The notes beneath the pieces are model-generated. The model had not been told where the DNA came from, did no database searches, and saw only the letters and a list, made by a program, of their open reading frames with translations. This document shows, one piece after another, positions 1 through 6,582 of a stretch of 6,582 nt of DNA. Position 1 is the first letter of the stretch. The number at the start of each line of letters is the position of its first letter. The translations under genes were made by a program, and so were the position numbers. Source of the stretch: Thermoplasmata archaeon (GTDB lineage Archaea > Thermoplasmatota > Thermoplasmata > Thermoplasmatales > Thermoplasmataceae); NCBI GenBank assembly GCA_021806345.1, contig JAJZXP010000106.1, positions 1-6,582 on the forward strand, given 5' to 3'.

Positions 1-1260
1 AATGATTAATATTATTGCACCTATGAAGAGAAACAATAACCATGAAATTGAATCGCTGTTGAAGAAGCCATGACCTCCCAATAACAATACGGCAGAGATT
101 CCGAAACTAGCTGGCACAGCTGCACCATTATACACAACACCTATGGTTGTAGCCCTGTGGGTTTTTTGAAAAACCTCTGCGAGATATGCAGGTATTGTTG
201 AAAATATAGCCGCCTCTATAAACGCTTGTATTGCAAATGCCAGTACTGTTAGAAATACTGATCCTGACATGGCAAGCAAGTATAACGGTACAATTGATAT
301 TAAGAAAATTGTTGAGAACAACAGAAGAGTGACCCTTCTCCTGAATATTATATACGCAGCAAAACCGCCTATCCATACTCCAAAAAGCGATATTAAATTG
401 ATATAGGAGTTGTATAAATCATTTGTTGCTGTTCCATAAAGTATAGGATAAAGCATCGGAATAAGAGTAGGATAAAACCCAAGTGTAATGGTGTTCAGTA
501 AAAGAAGACCTACAACAATAAATAATGCTGCTAAAAGCGCATACCATTGCTTGAGCATTCCTTCTGCAGGAATATGTTCAATTTCGTTCTTATTTTTCAT
601 TTCATCAAATACTGGGCTTTCTTTACTGGAAAGTCGTATAACAAGTGCAATTATTCCAGGAATTATTGTTGTAGCAAACAATGCCCTCCACACAAGATTG
701 GTGGATTGCGCTTGCCCAAAATATCCCGTAAAACCTGCTGCAACTAACAAGATCAAAAAATAGCCCACTCCATAACCACTCTGCACAAATGCGCCAACTG
801 GCATCCTTTTCTTCTGAGGTACAGACTCCATCGAAAGCGCAGTTCCACCTGCATATTCGGCACCTGCAAACAAGCCCACTACAAAAAGGAGGGAATAAAG
901 AATTACTGTAGCCAGATATCCTACTGTTTTATAGGTGGGGATAAACGCAATGAGAAACGAAGAAAAAGAAAACCCCATGATTGAGTATATTAGCATTTTC
1001 TTTCTTCCCAACCTGTCTCCAAGGAAGTTTCCAAGAATTAAGGAACCGATCAGTCTTGCAACTGATCCTACTACCAAACCTAGAAAGATGAGTAAAAGAG
1101 CCTGAGAAAATTTTGCAGGAAAGAAGACATTTGAAAAAGTGATCGCTACCACAAGATATGCAATGGAAGTATATCCGTCCATTAGCCATCCAGAAAAAGC
1201 TGACATTATCTGTCCAATTTGAGTTCTGGACAACTTTTCACTGCTTAATGTAGAATTCAC
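1..1260 (-). CDS. MFS transporter, metabolite:H+ symporter-like, C-terminus cut by window edge
   Basis: Reading the minus strand from 1260 gives an uninterrupted frame of 420 codons to the window edge. The protein is almost wholly hydrophobic, with about eleven membrane helices visible where the family has twelve, so probably only the last helix is missing. The MFS motif A is clear in the loop between helices 2 and 3 (GNFLGDRLGRKK, residues 77-88). A central hydrophilic loop carries SKESPVF (212-218), and a second-half segment reads YLAEVF...RATTIG (about 359-373). These resemble the metabolite:H+ symporter and sugar-porter branches, so proton-driven uptake of a small organic solute across the cytoplasmic membrane is the likely role; the substrate is not identifiable. 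The GTG at 1260 is chosen because a stop lies six codons upstream and a TATA-like box sits about 22 nt before it. ATG at 1206 (residue 19) and TTG at 1233 are alternative starts. It is divergent from the ABC genes. Confidence 0.9.
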   Translation of the reverse strand, partial: MNSTLSSEKLSRTQIGQIMSAFSGWLMDGYTSIAYLVVAITFSNVFFPAKFSQALLLIFLGLVVGSVARLIGSLILGNFLGDRLGRKKMLIYSIMGFSFSSFLIAFIPTYKTVGYLATVILYSLLFVVGLFAGAEYAGGTALSMESVPQKKRMPVGAFVQSGYGVGYFLILLVAAGFTGYFGQAQSTNLVWRALFATTIIPGIIALVIRLSSKESPVFDEMKNKNEIEHIPAEGMLKQWYALLAALFIVVGLLLLNTITLGFYPTLIPMLYPILYGTATNDLYNSYINLISLFGVWIGGFAAYIIFRRRVTLLLFSTIFLISIVPLYLLAMSGSVFLTVLAFAIQAFIEAAIFSTIPAYLAEVFQKTHRATTIGVVYNGAAVPASFGISAVLLLGGHGFFNSDSISWLLFLFIGAIILII

Positions 1261-1277
1261 AAAAGTGTAGTATTTTC

Positions 1278-1286
1278 ATATATATA
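1278..1286 (-). promoter_or_regulatory. TATA-like box of the MFS gene
   Basis: The alternating run ATATATATA is centred about 22 nt upstream of the GTG at 1260. Archaeal TATA boxes usually lie about 25 nt upstream of the transcription start. Transcription would then begin at or very near the start codon, giving a leaderless mRNA. No ribosome binding site precedes the GTG, which fits. Placed by eye only. Confidence 0.5.
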
Positions 1287-1442
1287 GCAATATTTATCAT
1301 TCTTATTTCTTGGAAATTCGTGTTTTGGATTGTCATTTTAATGAAATAAATGTTTTTCCCATAAATTATATAGCAGAGAAACAAATTTCACTTAAGTATA
1401 ACTCACTAAACTCGTAAAATCCTTTTTTTTGTAACAAAAGGG

Positions 1443-1456
1443 TTAAAATTTAAAAT
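1443..1456 (+). promoter_or_regulatory. TATA-like box of the ABC transporter operon
   Basis: An A/T-only stretch (TTAAAATTTAAAAT) follows a purine-rich AAAAGGG that could act as the TFB recognition element. Its possible centres lie 21-27 nt before the TTG start at 1473, the spacing expected for a leaderless archaeal transcript. There is no Shine-Dalgarno-like sequence before the TTG. A T8 tract (1423-1430) lies just upstream. The rest of the 212-bp divergent region (1261-1472) is A/T-rich with no gene; a second TATA-like string, TTATATAG (1376-1383), has no obvious partner start. Confidence 0.5.
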
Positions 1457-1472
1457 GGCATAATGGTTCATT

Positions 1473-3227
1473 TTGAGCGACGAAAGAAAAAGTTTTTTGA
1501 ATAAAATTAAAGGTTTATTCGAACCACTCCTTTTTTCAAGAAATTATCTTAAGGATAAGAAATGGGTTCTTTATCTTATAATTTCTTTCGCCGTGCTAAC
1601 AACTGCCACCAGGCTTTACGTGCCAATTGTGATCGGAGGAATCACTGATTCACTCGTTGCAAAGAATTACAATCTGACATATATTGGAATTGAATACATT
1701 ATAATTCTTGCAATTATTTCTGCAATCTCTTCTTTCGTGGTGAATTTCGGGGCTCAATACATAAGTCAGATTTATGCTTACAACCTGAGGAAAAAAGTTG
1801 TTAACAGTCTTGTGATGAAAAAAACAGGATTTTTCAGTGACAAAACGTCAGGGGATCTCCTCTCCAGAACGACAATGGACATTGATGCAAGTCGGAATTT
1901 TATAATGAACTCCCTATCACAGTTAATTCCAACAATTCTGATTATAATATTTGCGATTGGCTATCTTGCTTACTTAAACGTATATTTTTCCTTATTCTTC
2001 TTTGCGGCTGTCCCAATCCTGATTTACATAGGTATAATCTTCCAAAGAAAACAGAGACCACACTGGATGAAAATCAGGGAAACCTACGGTGTAATGACTG
2101 AGAGTATCCAGGAAAATATAGTAGGGCAAAGGACTGTCAGATCATATCTTCTTGAGGACCCACAAATCGATAAATTCACAGGTATCACAGACACTTACTA
2201 CGGAGAATATTTAGATGTGGCCGATCTGCGTGGTTTTTACAATAATTTGATGCCTTTTATAATCAGTGCAGTTGCGTCTGCAGTGATTTTCTACGGCGGA
2301 TACGAGTCAATAATTGCGGGGGCGCAAGTTGGATCTCTTGTGGCTGCAGTTCAAATTTTTACTCTTGTTACATTTCCTGTGAGTTTTCTGGGGAGACTGA
2401 TAGTTTTCTCTGAAAATGCAAGGGCGGGAATAGGCAGGATTAAGGGAGTTCTTGACAGAGAAATGGACGAGGATGTCATTACAGATGGTGATTTTCCCAA
2501 GAGGAATGGTATAAGTTTGAGGGCTATTGGATACAAAAGGGGGGAAAAGACAATACTAAAAGACGTAGATGCAGAATTCCCTGCAGAATCATTCATATGC
2601 ATAACCGGTGAAACTGGATCAGGAAAGAGCAGCCTGGTTAATCTGATTCCCCGTCTGGAAGATCCAAAGAATGGAGAAATTTTGATAGGGGGGGTAAAAG
2701 TAACGGATATACCTCTCAAATCTTTAAGGAGGTATATTGCCATAGTGCCACAGGAGATTAACCTTTTATCAGGAACAGTTATGGAAAACATCGTTTTCGG
2801 AAGAGACTATGTCAGTGAGGACATGGCCAAAAGGGCAGCTAAAATCGCAAGGGTGGATGACTTTATTGAAAAACTTCCAGAGAAATTCGAAACTCTTCTT
2901 GGTGAGAGAGGAATAACGCTATCGGGTGGACAGAGACAAAGGGTTGCCCTGGCACGAGCCATTGCTTCAAGACCTCGGATTCTTGTACTTGATGATGCAA
3001 CTTCTAGTGTAGATCCAGAAACAGAGTTGGAAATTTTTTCAAGGATAACCAAGAATATAGAAGGGATTACAGTAATACTTGTATCACTCAGGTATTCTGC
3101 AATGAAATATGCATCGAGTGTTTATAAGTTAGAGGACGGCAATTTATCACTAATGGATGATCTAGCAGTAGAAGGGCTGAACTTTGATATAAAAGTGGGG
3201 GGGTTCAAGAATGAAGCCGACCTATGA
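1473..3227 (+). CDS. ABC exporter half-transporter, subunit with degenerate ATPase site
   Basis: This 584-residue protein is a type IV (MsbA/TM287-like) ABC exporter half: a six-helix membrane domain (helices near residues 30-55, 70-92, 146-168, 170-190, 258-278, 285-308) followed by a nucleotide-binding domain. Visible motifs are the A-loop Tyr354, Walker A GETGSGKS (379-386), Q-loop Gln427, signature LSGGQ (483-487), Walker B ILVLD (503-507) and D-loop SSVD (511-514). Two catalytic positions are altered: Asp508 replaces the glutamate after Walker B, and Leu539 (VSLRYS) replaces the switch histidine. The tail after about residue 555 lacks the usual G-x-H/F-x-E-L ending. Such a subunit is expected to bind ATP but hydrolyse it poorly, and to need the next gene's product as partner. 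TTG at 1473 is the first plausible start after the stop at 1461; the next in-frame ATG is near residue 115, inside the membrane domain. It overlaps the next gene by 17 nt. Substrate unknown; drug or lipid export is possible. Confidence 0.95.
   Translation: MSDERKSFLNKIKGLFEPLLFSRNYLKDKKWVLYLIISFAVLTTATRLYVPIVIGGITDSLVAKNYNLTYIGIEYIIILAIISAISSFVVNFGAQYISQIYAYNLRKKVVNSLVMKKTGFFSDKTSGDLLSRTTMDIDASRNFIMNSLSQLIPTILIIIFAIGYLAYLNVYFSLFFFAAVPILIYIGIIFQRKQRPHWMKIRETYGVMTESIQENIVGQRTVRSYLLEDPQIDKFTGITDTYYGEYLDVADLRGFYNNLMPFIISAVASAVIFYGGYESIIAGAQVGSLVAAVQIFTLVTFPVSFLGRLIVFSENARAGIGRIKGVLDREMDEDVITDGDFPKRNGISLRAIGYKRGEKTILKDVDAEFPAESFICITGETGSGKSSLVNLIPRLEDPKNGEILIGGVKVTDIPLKSLRRYIAIVPQEINLLSGTVMENIVFGRDYVSEDMAKRAAKIARVDDFIEKLPEKFETLLGERGITLSGGQRQRVALARAIASRPRILVLDDATSSVDPETELEIFSRITKNIEGITVILVSLRYSAMKYASSVYKLEDGNLSLMDDLAVEGLNFDIKVGGFKNEADL
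3197..3203 (+). promoter_or_regulatory. G7 tract, possible ribosome binding site of the second ABC gene
   Basis: Seven consecutive G residues end seven nucleotides before the ATG at 3211, inside the last codons of the first ABC gene. Spacing and G-richness could allow weak pairing with the pyrimidine-rich 3' end of archaeal 16S rRNA, which would suit an internal operon gene that cannot be leaderless. It is not a canonical GGAGGTGA. The same tract is a possible slippage site. Confidence 0.35.
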
Positions 3228-4995
3228 GGATATTGAAGAAAGATATATCAGGACCCTTAAGGGGAGGGCAGCCCTTAAAAGAATGGTTAGGGATATTATC
3301 AAGAACAGGAAGCAGACGGCGATAATTTTTGTATCTGTAATTATAACAGCAATTGCCGCCACCTTTTCTCCACTGGCCATCGGCGACGCTGTAAATGGAG
3401 TTACAGCGAAGAGTGTAAAGACGATCATAGAATTCAGTTTGTTATTTATATCACTTGCTCTGATCCAGTTCGCATCAAACAGGTTCAGAGTCACAAGTTC
3501 CACTATTCTGGCACAGGGGACTGTTAAGGATCTAAGGGACAGAGCATTTAAGAGCATTCAGGGCGTACCGATTTCATTTTTCAGTAAGGTAAAAGCAGGT
3601 TTTCTGATAAGTCGTATGACAAACGACGGAGAAACTATAGGTGAGTTCCTGACATTCCAGATTCCATCAGTTATCTCAGGAATGACCACAGTGATTCTTT
3701 CAATTGCAATTATGTTTTATCTTGACTTCTATCTAACTTTATATGCTCTTGTAGTACTGCCATTCCTGTCGATTTTCACAATTTCTCTTCAGGGAAAGGT
3801 CAGGAAAAATTATCTCCGAACAAGAAGGACGATTGCTGCAATAACTGGAAATCTGGCCGAAAATATATCTTCTATCAGAAGCATAAAGGCATTTAATGTA
3901 GAAGGGTACACGGAAAACAGATTTGACAAATTAAATCAGGACAATCTGGATGCAAACATTAAGGCATCACGATTGTCGGCTATTTACGGTGCAATCATAA
4001 GGGTAATTGAATATGTGGGGATAGCAATTGTCATTTTAGAGGGAGCACTTCAACTGAAAGCAGGATTAATTTCCATAGGAATTCTGGTAGCATTTATCCT
4101 TTATGTCCAAGAATTTTTCGATCCGGTAATTCAAATATCCCAGCTATACAACTCATACCAGTCCTCAATTGTGGGGGTAGGAAGAATTTACGGAATTATC
4201 GACAGTAAGAAGGAGGCAACAACAGACGGCAGCTTTACAGTAGATGGTCTAAAGGACTCAATCATCCTGAAAAATGTAAATTTTGCTTACGAGGACTCTG
4301 ATGCTTTAAAAGATATAAACCTAGTAATACGGAGGGGGGAAAACATTGGAATAGTAGGGCACACAGGGGCCGGCAAAACTACGCTTTCAAATCTCATTAT
4401 GAAGTTTTATTCCCCACAAAGAGGGGAAATACTGTTGGATGGAAGAAATCTGAATGAAATAAAAACCTCATCTTATAGGAATTTAATCTCGCCAGTACTG
4501 CAGGAGCCATTTCTATTTAGAGGGACAGTATTCGAAAATGTGAAGATTTCTGATCCAAATAAAAGTGAATCAGAAATAGAAAATATTGCAAAGGAGTTTA
4601 GTCTTGACAGAATATTCTCAAAATTACCTGACGGAATGAATACCAATGTAGGGGAGATGGGAAGAAGTCTTTCAGAAGGTCAAAAACAGGCTATTGCAAT
4701 ACTGAGGGCTCTATGCAGAAAACCGGAGATAATCATCATGGATGAACCAACCTCAAACATAGACCCCTACTCTGAAAGGTTCATTTTTCAGAGCCTGGAG
4801 AAGTTTGCAATGGATAAGACATTAATCCTGATAACACACAGGTTTTCGATGATTTCACTCGTGGATAAGATAGTTGTAGTACAGGATGGTAAAATAGAGG
4901 AGAGCGGAACATTTGAAGAACTTAGGGAGAAAAAGGGGATATTCTCCCAGATGTATGATATCCTATACGGATCAGAATCTCGCGGGGCAGAATAG
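3211..4995 (+). CDS. ABC exporter half-transporter, catalytically intact ATPase subunit
   Basis: This 594-residue protein has the same layout as its upstream neighbour: six membrane helices (near 35-57, 72-90, 151-171, 173-195, 260-280, 283-305), then a nucleotide-binding domain. Motifs seen: A-loop Tyr360, Walker A GHTGAGKT (383-390), Q-loop Gln431, Walker B IIIMDE with catalytic Glu512, D-loop SNID (515-518), switch His543 (ITHRFS) and the usual C-terminal IEESGTFEEL. The odd feature is the signature, LSEGQ (487-491), with Glu489 where LSGGQ has glycine. The altered signature should face the degenerate Walker motifs of the first subunit, while this subunit's intact Walker motifs face that subunit's LSGGQ. 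Together they would form one heterodimeric exporter in the cytoplasmic membrane. The ATG at 3211 overlaps the preceding gene by 17 nt, so the two are co-transcribed and probably translationally coupled. The transported substrate cannot be inferred. Confidence 0.95.
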   Translation: MKPTYEDIEERYIRTLKGRAALKRMVRDIIKNRKQTAIIFVSVIITAIAATFSPLAIGDAVNGVTAKSVKTIIEFSLLFISLALIQFASNRFRVTSSTILAQGTVKDLRDRAFKSIQGVPISFFSKVKAGFLISRMTNDGETIGEFLTFQIPSVISGMTTVILSIAIMFYLDFYLTLYALVVLPFLSIFTISLQGKVRKNYLRTRRTIAAITGNLAENISSIRSIKAFNVEGYTENRFDKLNQDNLDANIKASRLSAIYGAIIRVIEYVGIAIVILEGALQLKAGLISIGILVAFILYVQEFFDPVIQISQLYNSYQSSIVGVGRIYGIIDSKKEATTDGSFTVDGLKDSIILKNVNFAYEDSDALKDINLVIRRGENIGIVGHTGAGKTTLSNLIMKFYSPQRGEILLDGRNLNEIKTSSYRNLISPVLQEPFLFRGTVFENVKISDPNKSESEIENIAKEFSLDRIFSKLPDGMNTNVGEMGRSLSEGQKQAIAILRALCRKPEIIIMDEPTSNIDPYSERFIFQSLEKFAMDKTLILITHRFSMISLVDKIVVVQDGKIEESGTFEELREKKGIFSQMYDILYGSESRGAE

Positions 4996-5045
4996 ATTGG
5001 ATAAAATCTAATTTAATGCTGTTTTTCCTAACAAATCAATCTATT
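4991..5045. repeat. 9-bp inverted repeat spanning the ABC-DUF998 gap
   Basis: AATAGATTG (4991-4999, containing the stop codon of the second ABC gene) is exactly the reverse complement of CAATCTATT (5037-5045), with 37 nt between. A nested 6-bp alternative, TAGATT (4993-4998) with AATCTA (5005-5010), can also form, and a T5 run follows at 5022-5026. It may be a weak 3'-end structure for the ABC mRNA, or part of an operator for the next gene. The arms are A/T-rich, so chance is possible. Confidence 0.4.
5022..5026 (+). terminator. Possible T-rich terminator after the ABC operon
   Basis: A short T5 run lies 27 nt after the stop of the second ABC gene, downstream of a 6-bp stem (4993-4998 with 5005-5010). 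Archaeal RNA polymerase can terminate at T-rich tracts without a strong hairpin. A run of five is weak, and read-through into the DUF998 gene cannot be excluded. Confidence 0.2.
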
Positions 5046-5057
5046 AAATTTAATAAA
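5042..5057 (+). promoter_or_regulatory. TATA-like box overlapping a 14-bp palindrome, upstream of DUF998 gene
   Basis: TTTAATAAA (5049-5057) is centred 25 nt before the GTG at 5078, the spacing of an archaeal leaderless promoter. It overlaps TATTAAATTTAATA (5042-5055), a perfect 14-bp palindrome. A dimeric regulator bound there would block TBP, so this is a candidate operator, although A/T-only palindromes arise easily by chance. Confidence 0.45.
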
Positions 5058-5077
5058 TTCAAAGACATAGGTGAACC

Positions 5078-5653
5078 GTGCAAAAGAAAGACAATAAAAG
5101 TTTGAGGATGGCTGGTTTTATTTTGTTCATTGGTACCACACAGTTCTTCCTTCTAATGTTGCTTGCTGAACTGTTGTACCCACATTACAGTGTCTCGACC
5201 AATTATATCAGTGATCTTGGTGTAGGAAAGACTGCCTATATTTTCAATACATCCATAATCTTGATGGGATTGGCTCTCATTTCCGCAGGGATACTCCTAA
5301 GGAAATTCTCTCCTGCCCTACTTGTAGTTATAATTCTAGCAGGGATTGGGGCCATTGGTGTTGGTATGTTTCCAGAAACCACTGGAAGACCGCATTTCAT
5401 CTCTGCTACCCTTGTGTTTTTAATGGGTGCCATAGCCCCATACTTCATTCTGTACAAGGCAAGAAACTCCTTGTCATTGATCTGGGCAATTTTAGGAACA
5501 TTTTCACTAATATTTCTGATCATGTACACGAGAGATGTGCACTTGGGTCTTGGGGCTGGAGGAATGGAACGCATGATCGTATATCCTGAATTACTCTGGG
5601 CATTGGGTTTCGGAGGATGGTTAGCGGGTAAGTTTTCAAATTCCCAAGAATAG
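5078..5653 (+). CDS. DUF998 family integral membrane protein
   Basis: This 191-residue protein has six predicted membrane helices (about 11-33, 52-75, 79-98, 107-128, 131-150, 166-185) and very short loops. Its features match the DUF998 family: YSVSTNYISDLGVG (37-50) after helix 1, GMFPE followed by H-x-x-S-A (96-110) between helices 3 and 4, and GGMERMIVYPELLW (161-174) leading into the last helix. The family is common in archaea and bacteria, but its biochemical role is not established, so no function is assigned. GTG at 5078 is the earliest possible start because a stop lies two codons upstream; ATG at 5108 (residue 11) is an alternative. AGGTGA (5069-5074) resembles a ribosome binding site but stands only three bases from the GTG; the TATA spacing argues for leaderless translation instead. 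The 82-nt gap and separate promoter suggest a transcription unit of its own. Confidence 0.88.
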   Translation: MQKKDNKSLRMAGFILFIGTTQFFLLMLLAELLYPHYSVSTNYISDLGVGKTAYIFNTSIILMGLALISAGILLRKFSPALLVVIILAGIGAIGVGMFPETTGRPHFISATLVFLMGAIAPYFILYKARNSLSLIWAILGTFSLIFLIMYTRDVHLGLGAGGMERMIVYPELLWALGFGGWLAGKFSNSQE

Positions 5654-5789
5654 CGAGTTCTCAACTTCTAACATGCCATTCCGATGGACTTTGAAGTTTG
5701 AATTAATTTTCGGCGAACATCGTGCATGAATACGGAAGTTAACAGACTGGGAAGGCTATTGTAACGTAACATTCGTATTATAACTCAAA
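5654..5789. other. Intergenic stretch between convergent genes, no gene seen
   Basis: These 136 bases lie between the 3' ends of the DUF998 gene and the minus-strand relic. I find no convincing reading frame, RNA gene or strong hairpin. A small tandem GTAAC-GTAAC occurs at 5761-5770. The minus-strand frame of the relic stays open for about 38 codons here, after its stop at 5790, but encodes nothing recognisable. Confidence 0.5.
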
Positions 5790-6582
5790 AGACGATAACC
5801 ACCCTCCCAATGTCGCCAGGGAAGAAGTTTCTTTTCCACCCAACTGCCGAAAGAAGATCGTAATATTCTGAAATTCCTGCTGGAAAATCAATTCTAGCAA
5901 TTATCTTTCCAGGTAAGATGCCATCCCCTATTACTACTGCCTCTGTGTACATTGCCAATCTTTCGACTTATGTGGTTTTACCATCAATTTCGGTTATATT
6001 CTCAGGGGAGTTGTATTCCACCAGGTATAATACTGGAAAACTATCTTCAACTATTCAGCGGTATTTTTCTTTGATGCCATCCACCTCATTTTAGCAGATC
6101 CTTAAGTAGGACACATCTTCAAAATTTCTCTGGCAACCCTTCAAGTTTTCAAATTCAACTTATGTTGACCTTTCACTTTGCACAACTCACTTATTATATC
6201 TTTTGTTAAAAATATCAATACCATACTGCAGTCTTTTTCGATGATCATTGTGACATTTCTTTTCGTTTACGAGATCTGGAAAATATTCATAGGCACTTAG
6301 CAATGCACTAACAGTTTCTCCACCAACGCTCATTGAGTAATTCCATGCTCTCCAATAATCTCTTGTAAGACTAATTGACTTTTTCTGAAATTACTATTTT
6401 CTGCTCTCCATGGTGAAGCTTGCTAAAGTTCTATCAAAATAATCTGGGAAGCACTTTAGTGTTGCTGCAACACGTATTGTATCAAATATCTCTATAATTC
6501 TTTTCACGTTAGTAATGGAGAACGGCAAATCTATAAGACCTCATCCATTGCCTTCAATCTTCTCGGAGTATACGCTGCTTGT
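5790..6582 (-). pseudogene. Decayed protein-coding gene of unrecognised family, 5' end outside window
   Basis: One minus-strand frame, starting at 6582, reads as plausible protein for 263 codons to a TGA at 5790-5792, but eight internal stops break it: TGA 6541, TAG 6394, TAA 6391, TGA 6187, TAA 6160, TAA 6091, TGA 6055, TAA 5968 (leftmost bases). Between them are open runs of about 48, 67, 22, 28 and 58 codons, longer than expected by chance in A+T-rich DNA, with globular-protein composition. Recognisable-looking stretches are DYWRAWNYSMSVGGETVSAL (6301-6360), IDGKTT then VERLAMYTE (5941-5988) and GDGILPGKIIARIDFP (5881-5928), ending RVVIVF before the terminal stop. No frameshift is needed to join the segments. 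I do not recognise the family. The gene would be convergent with the DUF998 gene. All three stop codons occur, so recoding is unlikely. Confidence is good that it is coding-derived, nil on function. Confidence 0.65.

Noticed and set aside
128..1189. Short open frames at 128-376 (-), 488-763 (+), 547-747 (+) and 929-1189 (-)
   Set aside because: All lie inside the MFS gene in other frames or on the other strand; the MFS frame is unbroken for 420 codons with clear family motifs.
1333..1344. Small palindrome TCATT-TT-AATGA in the divergent intergenic region as an operator
   Set aside because: It has only 5-bp A/T-rich arms, far from both TATA-like boxes; expected by chance in such DNA.
1463..1504. 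ATG at 1463 opening a 13-codon frame just before the ABC gene
   Set aside because: It is very short and out of frame with the ABC gene; the TATA spacing points to the TTG at 1473.
2351..3557. Minus-strand open frames at 2351-2791, 2807-3052 and 3222-3557
   Set aside because: They are antisense to conserved ABC domains, lack family features, and have no promoter-like context.
5236..5664. Minus-strand open frame of 142 codons
   Set aside because: It is antisense to the DUF998 gene; its proline- and arginine-rich composition is what the reverse of a hydrophobic membrane gene gives.
5790..6582. Stop-codon recoding (TGA as Trp or Sec, TAG as pyrrolysine) to explain the broken frame
   Set aside because: TGA, TAG and TAA all occur inside the same frame, with TAG and TAA adjacent, while neighbouring genes use TAG and TGA as true stops. 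Decay is simpler.
1..6582. CRISPR array, tRNA or rRNA genes, insertion sequence
   Set aside because: By eye I found no regularly spaced repeats, cloverleaf-like segments, rRNA sequence, transposase frame or terminal repeats.

Overview
The window looks like chromosomal DNA of an archaeon, most plausibly of the Thermoplasmatales (Ferroplasma/Thermoplasma-like). This is inferred from the A+T-rich sequence, arginine written almost only as AGA/AGG, frequent ATA isoleucine codons, A/T-rich TATA-like boxes about 21-27 nt upstream of the chosen starts (the spacing expected of leaderless archaeal mRNAs), and a DUF998 membrane protein of archaeal type. No rRNA or other taxonomic marker is present, so the assignment is tentative.

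Layout. (1) 1-1260, minus strand: a major facilitator superfamily (MFS) transporter whose C-terminal end runs off the left edge. (2) 1261-1472: a divergent intergenic region with a TATA-like box for each flanking gene. (3) 1473-4995, plus strand: two overlapping genes for half-size ABC exporters, each with one membrane domain and one ATPase domain. (4) 4996-5077: a short gap with a 9-bp inverted repeat and a 14-bp palindrome overlapping a TATA-like box. (5) 5078-5653, plus: a six-helix DUF998 membrane protein. (6) 5654-5789: no gene seen. (7) 5790-6582, minus: a decayed gene, readable in one frame for about 260 codons but broken by eight stop codons, with its 5' end beyond the right edge.

How the genes work together. 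The two ABC genes almost certainly make one asymmetric heterodimeric exporter. The first subunit has a degenerate ATPase half-site (Asp for the catalytic Glu, Leu for the switch His) but a perfect LSGGQ signature. The second has intact Walker A, Walker B Glu and His, but an altered LSEGQ signature. When the ATPase domains pair head to tail, this gives one consensus and one degenerate ATP site, as in TM287/288-type and TAP-type exporters. The substrate cannot be read from the sequence. The MFS gene is divergent and the DUF998 gene has its own promoter-like element, so neither need belong to the ABC operon. I see no transposase, CRISPR array, tRNA or rRNA. The most unusual points are the complementary motif decay of the ABC pair, a G7 tract at their junction where loss of one base would fuse them in frame, and the nonsense-riddled relic at the right edge.
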